A stretch of DNA of 60,018 nt from Actinomycetota bacterium. GTDB lineage: Bacteria > Actinomycetota > Thermoleophilia > Solirubrobacterales > Solirubrobacteraceae. The translations under genes were made by a program, and so were the position numbers. Under the pieces are notes generated by a model that saw only the letters and a list, made by a program, of their open reading frames with translations, had not been told where the DNA came from and searched no databases. Positions within the stretch are counted from its first letter, which is position 1, and each line of letters starts with the position of its first letter. The stretch spans positions 2,317 to 62,334 of the forward strand of contig VAWY01000125.1 of NCBI GenBank assembly GCA_005888335.1. The letters run 5' to 3'. This document shows, piece after piece, positions 34,863 through 42,729 of this stretch.

Positions 34863-35777
34863 CTACGCAGCGGCCGGCTGCAGGCCGATCACCTTCAGCC
34901 GGCGGGTCAGCGCCTGCGCCGCGAAGGCGCGCGTCTCGTTGACCGACGAGCCGAAGAACTCGACGTCCTCCTGCCCCTCGGGCACCCACTTCGGGCGCAG
35001 CACCCCGTCGGCGACCGGCCCGACCTCGACGAGCGTGCGCTGGATCGCGTCGAGGTAGCGCCGGTCGCGCCGGGCCATGTCGCGCAGGAAGCGCGCGCCG
35101 AAGGCGACGTGGCGGTGCTCGTCGCGTGCCACGTTGGTGAACCCCGCGACGAACGCCGGCAGCGTCCCCATCCGCTCGTTGTAGTCGATGATGAAGTGCT
35201 GGCCGGTCAAGGCGAGCGAGCCCTCGATGACCATGTGGTACAGCGTGATCGCCTCGACCAGGCACTCGTGGTCCTCGGGCTCGACGGCCAGGCGGTTGAC
35301 GCGCTCGTGCAGGATCTCGTCGAAGAGCACCTTGAAGTCGTCGTTGAGGTGCTCGGCGGTGGCCTCAAGGCGCTCGCGCAGCCCCTCGGCCTCGTAGACG
35401 CCGACCTCGCGGTAGAAGCGGTCGAAGAACGCGACGTGGCGCGCCTCGTCGGCGATCTGCGTCGACAGGAAGATCCGCATGTCCTCATCGGGGACCGCGC
35501 GCATGATCGGGCCCAGCTCAGCGGTGACCCGCTGCTCGCCGATGAAGAACGCGCTCAGTCCCGTCATGCGCTGGAAGCGCTCCTCGGCGTCGATGCGCTC
35601 ATGCCAGTCGATGCGGTCCTGCGTGAAGTCGAGGTCCTGGGTCGCCCACTGCTGGCGCTCCCACAGCTCGTAGAGCTCGCGGTAGGTCAGCAGCTCCTGG
35701 CTCGGCGCGACGGCGGGATCGCTCGTGGCCTGGAAGTCGGCGCGCGCGGTGAGAGACTCGATGGAGGCGCTGGTCAT
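34863..35777 (-). CDS. R2-like ligand-binding oxidase (R2lox)
   Basis: A 304-residue ferritin-like four-helix protein of the class Ic R2-like family known from mycobacterial Rv0233, with a Mn/Fe cofactor and bound fatty acid. All six metal ligands are visible: Glu81, Glu111, His114, Glu185, Glu220, His223 (GEQRV, DEARH, YHMVIEG, DEHRH). Val84 and Tyr180, the positions that form the ether cross-link in known R2lox, are also conserved. It is not a nucleotide-reductase subunit: no nrdE/nrdA is nearby. A -10-like TAGGGT lies 7 nt from the ATG, suggesting a leaderless transcript, and a palindromic operator overlaps the -35 region. Confidence 0.9.
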   Translation of the reverse strand: MTSASIESLTARADFQATSDPAVAPSQELLTYRELYELWERQQWATQDLDFTQDRIDWHERIDAEERFQRMTGLSAFFIGEQRVTAELGPIMRAVPDEDMRIFLSTQIADEARHVAFFDRFYREVGVYEAEGLRERLEATAEHLNDDFKVLFDEILHERVNRLAVEPEDHECLVEAITLYHMVIEGSLALTGQHFIIDYNERMGTLPAFVAGFTNVARDEHRHVAFGARFLRDMARRDRRYLDAIQRTLVEVGPVADGVLRPKWVPEGQEDVEFFGSSVNETRAFAAQALTRRLKVIGLQPAAA

Positions 35778-35791
35778 GGCCGGACCCTATC

Positions 35792-35821
35792 GGGCGGACT
35801 GGCTGGTCAGCCAGTCCGCCC
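35792..35821. promoter_or_regulatory. Perfect 13-bp palindrome, likely R2lox operator
   Basis: GGGCGGACTGGCT-GGTC-AGCCAGTCCGCCC, 15 bp upstream of the R2lox ATG and overlapping its predicted -35 element. Size and symmetry are like TetR-type operators. No TetR gene is adjacent. As RNA it could also be a hairpin, but it lies upstream of the predicted transcription start. Confidence 0.55.
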
Positions 35822-35827
35822 TGGAGG

Positions 35828-35898
35828 CTCAGATGATCGGTTCCGAATCGCCCGTCGATGCCAGGTGCGCGGCGGAAATTCGGAACCGCTCATCTGAG
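35828..35898. repeat. 21-bp inverted repeat, loop of 29
   Basis: CTCAGATGATCGGTTCCGAAT at 35828-35848 and its inverted copy at 35878-35898 differ at one base; the loop has a further CGCC/GGCG pairing. It abuts hairpin element A, sharing two bases, in the 281-bp gap between R2lox and the Lrp-type gene. Confidence 0.65.
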
Positions 35899-36060
35899 TG
35901 CCGCGTCAGGCAACGTTCGCCCCGTTCGGCGGGCGCTCGCCGCGCCTGGCGCCACCCGTCGATCCTCGATGTGGCTGGGCCACACCTTCGGATGACGGTC
36001 GACGCCAGCCACGACGATCGCTCCGCCGGCGACGGGGCGAACGTCACCTGACGCAGCACT
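35897..36060 (-). repeat. 164-nt structured repeat, copy A
   Basis: On the minus strand the arms AGTGCTGCGTCAGG... (from 36060) and ...CCTGACGCGGCACT (to 35897) pair over 28 bp with three mismatches, all G-U wobbles on this strand. The apex has the shared core CATCCGAAGG, TGTGGC-CCA-GCCACA, TCGAGGATCGACGGGTGG, enclosed by CTGGCG/CGCCAG. It begins inside the stop codon of the Lrp-type gene. Copies B and C lie at 54349 and 59041. Confidence 0.8.
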
Positions 36061-36334
36061 AGTTTCCGATCGAGAACATCGCCTCGAGGTCGTGCCGCGA
36101 GAACGCCTCGAAGGCGACCATCGTCTGCGTGCGCACGATCCCGTCGACCTGCGCGATGCGGCCGGTCACCACCTCGGCGAGGTCCTCGTGGCGGCGCACG
36201 TGGACGATCGCGACGAAGTCCCACTCCCCGGTCACCGAGTACGCCTCGCGAACGCCCTCGATGTCGGCGAGCAGGCCGCCGAGCGTCGACATGGCGTCGC
36301 GCTCGGCCTCGATGAGCACGATCGCGTGCGTCAC
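36059..36334 (-). CDS. Lrp/AsnC ligand-binding (RAM) domain protein
   Basis: A 91-residue stand-alone RAM domain without helix-turn-helix. It has the beta-alpha-beta pattern THAIVLIEAERDAMSTLGG, VREAYSVTGEWDFVAIVHV and VDGIVRTQTMVAFEAFS. Such proteins form rings or dimers that bind amino acids. The GTG start overlaps the upstream metallo-hydrolase stop (GTGA). Role unknown; it may modulate another regulator or enzyme. Confidence 0.87.
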   Translation of the reverse strand: MTHAIVLIEAERDAMSTLGGLLADIEGVREAYSVTGEWDFVAIVHVRRHEDLAEVVTGRIAQVDGIVRTQTMVAFEAFSRHDLEAMFSIGN

Positions 36335-37008
36335 GCGGAGAAGGTCTCGCCCGGCTGCAGGATCTGCACCTTGGAGGACGTCGCGCTCTCGACGTCGGCC
36401 TTGAACGCCTCGGCGTCGGTCTCGATCGGCGGGAAGGTGTCGTAGTGCATGGGGATCACGGTCGCGGCCTCGATGAGCTTGGCCGCCTCGACCGCGTCGA
36501 GGCGGTCCATCGTGTAGTGGCCGCCGATCGGCACGAGCGCGACGTCGATCGGGTTGCCGCGGTGGGCGATCAGCTGCATGTCGCTGAACAGGCACGTGTC
36601 GCCGGTGTGGTAGATCGTCCTGCCGCCGATCCCGACGAGCAGGCCCGCCGGCGTGGTCGCCGTGCCGCCCTGGCTGACGCCTGTGTGCCAGGCAGGAACG
36701 AGCTTGACCCAGCCCCAGTCGAACTTGACCGTGCCGCCGAGATTGGGGTCGAAGACCTCGACGCCGTTGGAGCCGATCTCGTTGGCCAGCTCGACGATGG
36801 CGACGACCGGACAGCCCGCGCGCTTGGCGATGTCGACGGTGTCGCCGACGTGGTCGGCGTGCGCGTGAGTGACCAGGATCGCCGCCGGCTCGAGCTCTGA
36901 GGCCTCGACCGCCGCCTTGGGATTGCCGGTCAGGAACGGGTCGATCAGCACGCGCGTGTCGCCGTCGGACAGCTCGAAGCACGCGTGGCCCAGGAAGCGG
37001 ATGTCCAC
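36331..37008 (-). CDS. Metal-dependent hydrolase, UPF0173 (metallo-beta-lactamase fold)
   Basis: A 225-residue MBL-fold hydrolase of the UPF0173/YtkL family. The zinc motif THAHADHVGD lies at ~48-57, with further ligands in PAWHTG, HTGDTCLF, GGHYTMD and the late His in PMHYDTF. It starts MDIRFLGHACFELSDGD, typical of this family. Natural substrate is not known. It overlaps the RAM gene and lies 3 nt downstream of the next gene, so three genes form an operon. Confidence 0.9.
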   Translation of the reverse strand: MDIRFLGHACFELSDGDTRVLIDPFLTGNPKAAVEASELEPAAILVTHAHADHVGDTVDIAKRAGCPVVAIVELANEIGSNGVEVFDPNLGGTVKFDWGWVKLVPAWHTGVSQGGTATTPAGLLVGIGGRTIYHTGDTCLFSDMQLIAHRGNPIDVALVPIGGHYTMDRLDAVEAAKLIEAATVIPMHYDTFPPIETDAEAFKADVESATSSKVQILQPGETFSA

Positions 37009-37011
37009 CAG

Positions 37012-37341
37012 CTACTCCTCCTCGTCGCTTGTCATGAGCTCGTGGGCGAGCTCGAAGCCCACCGCGACGCCCACGAGCATCCCGAGCCGCGTCTCCTCGG
37101 CGACGAGCGTGCGCACGCGGCGCAGGCGCTCCTCGCCGTCCGGCTCGCCGGCCGCGCGGGCGAGCTCGCCCTCGTGCGCCTGGCCGAAGAAGCCGCCCAT
37201 GGCGAGGGCGTCGTCGAGCACGCGCTGGAGGCTCGGCGCGGCGTGCGTGACGACCTCCTGGGCGTGCTGCAACCGGCCCGGCTCGGTGAGCCGCGCGACC
37301 GCGGCGTCGACCTCGTCGGCGGTGTAGGTGCGCTCGGGCAC
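37012..37341 (-). CDS. Hypothetical helical protein
   Basis: A 109-residue, mostly alpha-helical acidic protein (VPERTYTADEVDAAVARLTE), ending in SDEEE. No motif or membrane segment. The GTG start at 37341 gives a good N terminus. It opens the three-gene operon with the MBL hydrolase and RAM domain and is divergent from selD with 84 bp between starts. Function unknown. Confidence 0.7.
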   Translation of the reverse strand: MPERTYTADEVDAAVARLTEPGRLQHAQEVVTHAAPSLQRVLDDALAMGGFFGQAHEGELARAAGEPDGEERLRRVRTLVAEETRLGMLVGVAVGFELAHELMTSDEEE

Positions 37342-37425
37342 TGTGGTGCCAGACCATAGCCGTGGTCGCACGATGGGCATCTGGCCCGCTCCGCCGGACG
37401 GCAGCCTGCGCGATGATTGGCCGCG

Positions 37426-38433
37426 ATGTCCGTCGCACTGACTTCGCTCTCGCACGGCGCCGGGTGCGGCTGCAAGCTGCCGCCCGCCGCCGTCCACGAG
37501 CTCGTCGGGCGGCTCCCCGTGAGCGAGCGCGACGACGTGCTCGTGGGCTTCGGCACCGCCGACGACGCCGGCGTCGTGCGCGTCCGCGACGACCTCGCGC
37601 TCGTGCAGACCGTGGACTTCTTCACGCCGATCGTCGACGACCCGTACGACTTCGGGCGCATCGCGGCGACGAACGCGCTGAGCGACGTGTGGGCGATGGG
37701 CGGCGAGCCGCTGTCGGCGCTCTCGCTGGTCGCGTGGCCGCTGGAGCGGTTGGGCACCGAGGCGCTCGAGGCGGTGCTGCGTGGCGGCCACGACGCGGTC
37801 GCCGCGGCCGGCGCGGCGATCGTCGGCGGGCACTCGATCGACGACGCCGAGCCGAAGTACGGGCTCGCGGTCACCGGGCTCGTGCATCCCGACGAGGTGC
37901 TCACGAACGCCGGCGGCCGGCCCGGCGACCGGCTCGTGCTCACCAAGCCGCTCGGAGCGGGCGCGGTCTCGACCGCGGCCAAGCGCGGGATCGCGCCCGA
38001 CGGGCTGGTCGCGCGCGCCACGGCGGTGATGTGCGAGCTCAACGCGGCGGCTGCGCGGGCGGCGAGGGCGGCGGCGGCGCACGCCCTGACCGACGTGACC
38101 GGCTTCGGCCTGCTCGGCCACCTGCACGAGCTGGCCGCGGCGAGCGGCTGCGCGGCCGAGGTCGAGGCCGCCGCGCTGCCGGCCATCGACGGCGTCCTCG
38201 ACCTCCTCGCGCGCGACGACGAGCGGGCGATCGCCGGCGGCACGCGGCGCAATCGCGCCTACGCCGAAGGCTTCGCCTCGTTCGCCGCTGGGGTCGACGA
38301 GGCGCGCCGCTGGCTCGCGTGCGACGCGATGACGTCCGGGGGGCTGCTCGCCGCGGTGCCGGGCGCCATGGAGGGCGGCGTGGAAGTCGGCCGGCTGGTC
38401 GAGGGGCCGGCCGGCGCGATCAGCGTGCGCTGA
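37426..38433 (+). CDS. selD: Selenide, water dikinase
   Basis: A 335-residue enzyme that makes selenophosphate from selenide and ATP, the Se donor for selenocysteine tRNA and selenouridine. The active-site loop SHGAGCGCKLPP supplies Cys14 and Lys17 (Cys in the catalytic position, not Sec). ATP-binding Asp/Gly motifs (VQTVDFFTPIVDDPY, TDVTGFGLLGHL) are complete. ATG 37426 is chosen over an upstream TTG. selA, selB and tRNA-Sec are not in the window, but the putative selenoprotein at 4292 supports an active Sec pathway. Confidence 0.95.
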   Translation: MSVALTSLSHGAGCGCKLPPAAVHELVGRLPVSERDDVLVGFGTADDAGVVRVRDDLALVQTVDFFTPIVDDPYDFGRIAATNALSDVWAMGGEPLSALSLVAWPLERLGTEALEAVLRGGHDAVAAAGAAIVGGHSIDDAEPKYGLAVTGLVHPDEVLTNAGGRPGDRLVLTKPLGAGAVSTAAKRGIAPDGLVARATAVMCELNAAAARAARAAAAHALTDVTGFGLLGHLHELAAASGCAAEVEAAALPAIDGVLDLLARDDERAIAGGTRRNRAYAEGFASFAAGVDEARRWLACDAMTSGGLLAAVPGAMEGGVEVGRLVEGPAGAISVR

Positions 38434-39238
38434 GCCGCGCCAGCGGATAGCCGACGACGAGGCCGGCGACCACGCCCGTGAAGCCCGCCACGGCGCTTCC
38501 CTGGCGGACGGCGAGCGGCATGAGCAGCAGCACCGCGGCGATCACGCCGGTGCCCAGGAGGTCGCCCTCCCAGTCGTCGTCGCGGCGCCACGCGAGCAGG
38601 TCGGGGACCGCCCAGGCGACCAGGAGCCCGAGGGCCAGCCCGTTGGCGCCGATGGTCAGGCGGTTGGGGTCGAGCTCCGAGGCGGCGAGCATGCCGCCCG
38701 CACCGGCGAGCAGGTAGAGCAGCACGACGACCCAGGCGCCATGGCGGCGCTCGAGCAGCCAGCCGTAGACGCCGACGGCGATCATGGTGGCCAGCTGGTA
38801 GGCGCCGCCCGCGAAGATGCTCATTCCGCCGCTGAAGTGGATGAACGGGGCGGTCAGCGGGCGCCACCAGTCGCTGCCGATCGGCCCGAGGAGCACGACG
38901 TCGAGCGTCCCGATGGCGCCGGCGGTGGCCAGCAGGTAGAAGGCGAAGCACGCGGTCACGAGCGCGATCGTCGCCCACGGGCGCGTCAGGCCGTCGGCGC
39001 GCAGGCCGGGGATCTCGCCGGGGCGCAGGCGCCCCAGGCGCGGGCCGCGTGTCGTCGCCGTCCCTCCGCGCCGGCCGCGCCGGGCGCGCGGCTCGCGCAG
39101 GGGCGTGGCGCCGCCGCGCTCGATCTTCGGCGCCCGCTTGCGGACCCGCTGGCCGCAATATGGGCACTCGGTGACGTACGGGCTGACCTCCGACCCGCAG
39201 TTCTTGCAGACGATGAAGAGATCAGCTCCGCGTGCCAT
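38420..39238 (-). CDS. Rhomboid-like membrane protein with zinc ribbon, catalytic residues lost
   Basis: A 272-residue protein. An N-terminal zinc ribbon (CKNCGSEVSPYVTECPYCGQ, residues 11-30), an Arg-rich linker and about seven membrane helices follow the layout of bacterial rhomboids. The loop W.R..TAPFIH.S....AG matches the family, but the active-site motif GxSG reads GANG and no His is seen in the last helix (AGFTGVVAGLVVG). It is therefore probably a pseudoprotease. The gene is convergent with selD with a 14-bp overlap. Confidence 0.82.
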   Translation of the reverse strand: MARGADLFIVCKNCGSEVSPYVTECPYCGQRVRKRAPKIERGGATPLREPRARRGRRGGTATTRGPRLGRLRPGEIPGLRADGLTRPWATIALVTACFAFYLLATAGAIGTLDVVLLGPIGSDWWRPLTAPFIHFSGGMSIFAGGAYQLATMIAVGVYGWLLERRHGAWVVVLLYLLAGAGGMLAASELDPNRLTIGANGLALGLLVAWAVPDLLAWRRDDDWEGDLLGTGVIAAVLLLMPLAVRQGSAVAGFTGVVAGLVVGYPLARLSAR

Positions 39239-39294
39239 CGCGCTGGTTCCGATGATACGGGGCGAGGCCAGGCTGCAGGGCAGGCCGGAGGCCA

Positions 39295-39313
39295 AGAGGC
39301 TGTCTCAACCTCT
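39295..39313. repeat. Short AGAGG...CCTCT hairpin, remnant of element E ends
   Basis: AGAGGCTGTCTCAACCTCT. Read against element E (30524-30685), it equals one terminus (AGAGGCTGTCTCA) joined directly to the end of the other (CAACCTCT), as expected after deletion of the interior. It sits on the stop codon of the ligase gene ending at 39312, the same placement as the full element. Confidence 0.5.
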
Positions 39314-40412
39314 AGGCCGCCGTGGCGGCCACGATCTCGGCCATGACCTCGCGCAGATCGTGGTTGGCCTCGTAGACGACGACCTGCCGCGTCGCCCCGT
39401 TGCCGTGGGCCAGCAGGTCCTCGATGCCGCCCAGCGCGTCGGCGGAGCCGAGGTCCTCGGCGTGCTCGCGCAGCCGGTCGAGCAGGCGACGGGCCAGCGC
39501 CTTGGCCTGGACGCGCTCGTTGCTCGGCAGGTCGACCAGCTCGCCCTCCAGGCCGTGGCGCGAGGCCAGCCACTTGTTCTCGTCGAGCATCTCCCACGGG
39601 TAGTCGGACAGCTGCTTGCCGGCCTCGTAGTGCTCGGCCAGCTCCTTGACCATCGCCTGGATCAGCGCGGCGAGCGCGATCGTGTGCTCCACGCGCGTCT
39701 GGGCGTCGCACGCGCGGATCTCGACCGTCCCGAAGTTGGGATGCGGGCGCACGTCGTACCAGAGGTACGTGTAGTCCGGCATCACCCCGCTGTCGACCAT
39801 GAAGCCGATCCGCCGCTGGTAGTCGTCCCAGCCGGCGTAGGCGGGCGGGATGCCGACGCGGGGAAAGGCACGGAAGATCGGCGTGCGCGTGGAGACCAGC
39901 CCGGTCGAGTCGGCGCGCCAGAACGGCGAGTTGGCCGCCAGCGCGACCAGGATGGCCACGTGGACGCGCATCCCGTTGGCCACGTGGATGGCCTTCTCCG
40001 GGTCGTCCATGCCGACGTGGACGTGCGTGCCGAAGATGAGCTCCTGGCGGGCGACGAACCGCAGCGCGGAGACCAGGTCGCGGTAGCGCGAGCGGGCGAC
40101 GATCCGCTGGTCCTCCCACATGGCGAACGGGTGCGTGCCCGCCGAGCCGATCCGCAGTCCCTTGTCCGCGGCGTGGTCGCGCACCTGGCGGCGCAGGGCC
40201 GACAGCTGGAGGCCGGCCTCGCCGAGGGTCGGGCACGGGTCGGTGGCGATCTCGAGGACCGACTCCATGAGCTCCGGCTTGATCGTGCCCTGCGGCGTCT
40301 CGGCGAGGAGCGACTCGATCGCGTTGACCAGGTCCAGGGTCTCCGCGTCCACGATCATGAGCTCCTCCTCCACGCCGATCGTGAAGTCGGGCCCGCTGAA
40401 CCGGTGCTCCAT
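39312..40412 (-). CDS. Carboxylate-amine ligase, glutamate-cysteine ligase family 2
   Basis: A 366-residue YbdK/GCS2-family ATP-grasp-like ligase. It opens with FTIGVEEELMIVD, has GTHVHVGMDDPE near residue 128, and PHPNFGTVEIRACDAQTRVE near 225. Members make gamma-glutamyl-cysteine or related amides; in actinobacteria several paralogues exist and substrates are often unknown. It is a single gene, divergent from the aldolase gene at 40478, with 65 bp between. Confidence 0.9.
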   Translation of the reverse strand: MEHRFSGPDFTIGVEEELMIVDAETLDLVNAIESLLAETPQGTIKPELMESVLEIATDPCPTLGEAGLQLSALRRQVRDHAADKGLRIGSAGTHPFAMWEDQRIVARSRYRDLVSALRFVARQELIFGTHVHVGMDDPEKAIHVANGMRVHVAILVALAANSPFWRADSTGLVSTRTPIFRAFPRVGIPPAYAGWDDYQRRIGFMVDSGVMPDYTYLWYDVRPHPNFGTVEIRACDAQTRVEHTIALAALIQAMVKELAEHYEAGKQLSDYPWEMLDENKWLASRHGLEGELVDLPSNERVQAKALARRLLDRLREHAEDLGSADALGGIEDLLAHGNGATRQVVVYEANHDLREVMAEIVAATAA

Positions 40413-40477
40413 GGCGCGCGCAGCCTACCCGTGCCATCCTGCGGAGAACTGTCCTGGACCACAGGGAGAAGCAGCGC

Positions 40478-41413
40478 ATGACGCTCGGCTACGACGGCAA
40501 GCTCTACATCCTCGCCTTTGACCACCGCGGGTCGTTCCAGAAGAAGATGTTCGGCATCCAGGGCGACCCCACGCCCGAGGAGACCGACAAGATCGCGGAC
40601 GCCAAGCACCTCATCTTCGAGGGCATGGTCAAGGCCGCCGACCGCGGCGGGGTCGACCCGCAGGCGGTGGGCGTCCTGGTCGACGAGCAGTTCGGCGCGC
40701 CCCGGGGCATCCCCGAGCAGGCCAAGGAGCGCGGGCTCAAGCTGGCGATGCCGGTCGAGAAGTCCGGCCAGGACATGTTCGACTTCGAGTACGGCGAGGA
40801 CTTCGGCGAGCACATCCTCAAGTTCGACCCCGACTTCAGCAAGGTCCTCGTCCGCTACAACCCGGAGGCCGACGCGGAGGCCAATCGCGACCAGGCGGCC
40901 AAGCTCAAGCGGCTCGCCGACTGGCTGCACGACAACGGCCGCAAGTTCCTGTTCGAGCTGCTCGTCCCGGCTGAGGACGCCCAGCTGCAGGCGGTCGGCG
41001 GCGACACCGAGCGCTACGACGCCGAGCTGCGGCCGGACCTCATGCGCCGGGCGATCATGGAGCTGCAGGACGCCGGCGCGGAGCCGGACGTGTGGAAGAT
41101 CGAGGGCGTCGACGAGCGTTCGGACGCCGAGACGCTCGCCGAGACGACGCGGCGCGGCGGCCGCGACGGCGTCGTCTGCGTGCTGCTGGGGCGCGGCGCG
41201 AGCACCGAGAAGGTCAACCACTGGCTCGAGCAGGCGGCGCCGGTGCAGGGCTTCGTCGGCTTCGCCATCGGGCGGTCGATCTGGTGGGACGCGCTGAAGG
41301 CCTTCCTCGACGGCGACCTCGAGCGCGAGGCGGCGGCCGACCAGATCGCCGAGAACTACCTGCGCTTCATCGAGGTCTACGAGCGGGCCGAGCAGGGCTC
41401 TCGCGTGGGATAG
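40478..41413 (+). CDS. IolC-type aldolase domain protein (DUF2090)
   Basis: A 311-residue TIM-barrel protein matching the C-terminal aldolase half found in fused IolC proteins (2-deoxy-5-keto-gluconate-6-phosphate aldolase-like; DUF2090). It shows YILAFDHRGSFQKKMFG at the N terminus, GVLVDEQFGA, KLAMPVEKSGQ, and FAIGRSIWWDAL near the end. The kinase half is absent and no inositol genes are nearby, so the substrate may differ. GGGAGAAG 9 nt upstream supports ATG 40478. Confidence 0.85.
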   Translation: MTLGYDGKLYILAFDHRGSFQKKMFGIQGDPTPEETDKIADAKHLIFEGMVKAADRGGVDPQAVGVLVDEQFGAPRGIPEQAKERGLKLAMPVEKSGQDMFDFEYGEDFGEHILKFDPDFSKVLVRYNPEADAEANRDQAAKLKRLADWLHDNGRKFLFELLVPAEDAQLQAVGGDTERYDAELRPDLMRRAIMELQDAGAEPDVWKIEGVDERSDAETLAETTRRGGRDGVVCVLLGRGASTEKVNHWLEQAAPVQGFVGFAIGRSIWWDALKAFLDGDLEREAAADQIAENYLRFIEVYERAEQGSRVG

Positions 41414-41480
41414 CGACGACTTCGCCTCAACTTCGCAACAGCGCCTGCGTTCCGCCGGGGGCCGTGGCACGGTGGGGCGC

Positions 41481-41996
41481 ATGCGCACCCGTCAACTCGT
41501 CCTCCTGCTCTTCGCCCTGGCCGCGGCGGCCGTGGCCGTGTGGGGGCCTGCGGGGCTTGGGCCGCACGAGGGCGGGAACGTCGGCATGCCGGGCGGGGCG
41601 GCCGTGGTCACGCGGGTCGTCGACGGCGACACCGTGCACGTCAGCGTCGGCGGGCGTGACGAAACGGTGCGCTACATCGGCATCGACACGCCCGAGTCGG
41701 TCAAGCCGGGCACGCCCGTGCAGTGCTTCGCCAAGGCGGCGAGCGCCGCCAACGAGCGACTGGTGGCGGGCGAGCGCGTGCGCCTGTCCCTCGATGCCGA
41801 GCCGCGCGACCGCTACGGGCGGCTGCTGGCTTATGTCTACCGCGCGCGCGACGGGACGTTCGTCAACGCCGAGCTCGTCCGCGAGGGCTACGCCCGAACG
41901 CTGACCATCCCGCCCAACGTGCGCTACGCGACGCGGTTCGCGGGCCTCGCGCGGCGGGCGCGCGAGGGGCAGCGGGGGCTGTGGCGGGCATGCTGA
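41481..41996 (+). CDS. Secreted thermonuclease (SNase family)
   Basis: A 171-residue staphylococcal-nuclease-like protein with a signal peptide or N-terminal anchor (LVLLLFALAAAAVAVWG). Catalytic residues of the OB-fold are seen: VVDGDTV, the Asp/Glu of IGIDTPES, and the second Arg in DRYGRLLAYVY. It should cut DNA and RNA outside the cell with Ca2+. ATG 41481 is used; GTG 41472 would add three residues. Confidence 0.9.
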   Translation: MRTRQLVLLLFALAAAAVAVWGPAGLGPHEGGNVGMPGGAAVVTRVVDGDTVHVSVGGRDETVRYIGIDTPESVKPGTPVQCFAKAASAANERLVAGERVRLSLDAEPRDRYGRLLAYVYRARDGTFVNAELVREGYARTLTIPPNVRYATRFAGLARRAREGQRGLWRAC

Positions 41997-42001
41997 GCGT
42001 C

Positions 42002-42018
42002 CGCGAACGAAGTTCGCG
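42002..42018 (+). terminator. Hairpin after nuclease gene
   Basis: A 7-bp stem CGCGAAC / GTTCGCG with loop GAA, 6 nt after the nuclease stop; a second small hairpin CCGCC-GAA-GGCGG follows. There is no long T tract. The pair probably marks the 3' end of the nuclease transcript. Confidence 0.5.
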
Positions 42019-42089
42019 CAAGGTCAAACCGCCGAAGGCGGCCGAAACCCCTTGACCGGACACCCGCGCGGTACGCTGCCGGCGACGTT

Positions 42090-42335
42090 ATGGCCCTCCG
42101 CATGCGACAGAGCCTCGCCGAGCTCGAACGTGCCTTCGTCGAGGAGGCGTGGGAGGAGCGCGACCGCAGGGAGGCCCTGCGTCGCGAAGCGGCGGCGCGG
42201 TCGCGGCGCCGGCGGATCGAGCGTCAGCACAAGCGCGGCTCGTGGCGGTTCGCCGCGCTCGTGCTGATGCTGATCGCGACCGCCGTGGCGGTCACGATCG
42301 CCATGTTCGAGACGCTCTACCTCGTGATGTCCTGA
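42090..42335 (+). CDS. Small single-pass membrane protein
   Basis: An 81-residue protein with a charged, coiled-coil-like N-terminal half (ELERAFVEEAWEERDRREAL, then RRRRIERQHKRGS) and one C-terminal membrane helix (FAALVLMLIATAVAVTIAMF). A cytoplasmic-helix, tail-anchored topology is likely. I do not recognise it. ATG 42102 (MRQSLAEL) is an alternative start. The csrA gene is convergent, 22 bp away. Confidence 0.65.
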   Translation: MALRMRQSLAELERAFVEEAWEERDRREALRREAAARSRRRRIERQHKRGSWRFAALVLMLIATAVAVTIAMFETLYLVMS

Positions 42336-42357
42336 GGGCGCGCGAGGCGGTCGCCGC

Positions 42358-42612
42358 CTAGCGCCCCGCCTCCCCCAGCTTGCGCAGCGCGGTGTCGACC
42401 TCGGCTCGTAGACCCCTCCCGTCGGCCGACGGCGCCACCGGAGTTCCCCGCTCCTCCTGGATCTCCAGGTAGACCTCCTTGCGGAAGACGGGGATGTCCC
42501 GCGGCGCCTGGATCCCGATGCGCACCTTCTCTCCCATGATCGAAAGGACGGAGACCTCGATGTCGTCCCCGATCATGATGCTCTGGTTGGACTTTCGTGT
42601 CAGGACCAGCAT
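42358..42612 (-). CDS. csrA: Carbon storage regulator CsrA
   Basis: An 84-residue Csr[16 protein letters not shown], then [19 protein letters not shown] with the RNA-contacting Arg residues (Arg6 and Arg44 in the usual numbering). CsrA dimers bind GGA motifs in mRNA leaders and control translation. The last ~20 residues are extra. ATG 42612 is the family start; an upstream GTG would add four residues. CsrA is uncommon in Actinobacteria and usually goes with flagellar genes, none of which are here. Its own leader has a G-rich stretch that could be autoregulated. Confidence 0.93.
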   Translation of the reverse strand: MLVLTRKSNQSIMIGDDIEVSVLSIMGEKVRIGIQAPRDIPVFRKEVYLEIQEERGTPVAPSADGRGLRAEVDTALRKLGEAGR

Positions 42613-42729
42613 GTTCTGCGGCACCCCCTGCCGATGCTCGTCGTATTTCGAGCGCGTTCCCGCCCCCTGTAGAGGTGAAACGCAGCAAGGGCCTGAACCT
42701 TTCGCTTTGCGCTAGTGTCCGGCGCGCTC

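Noticed and set aside
34863..35777. Ribonucleotide reductase small subunit
   Set aside because: No large subunit nearby, and the Val/Tyr pair and ligand pattern match R2lox instead of NrdB/NrdF.
42052..42077. TTGACC/TACGCT promoter before the small membrane gene at 42090
   Set aside because: The spacer is only 14 bp, too short for a standard sigma-70 promoter.
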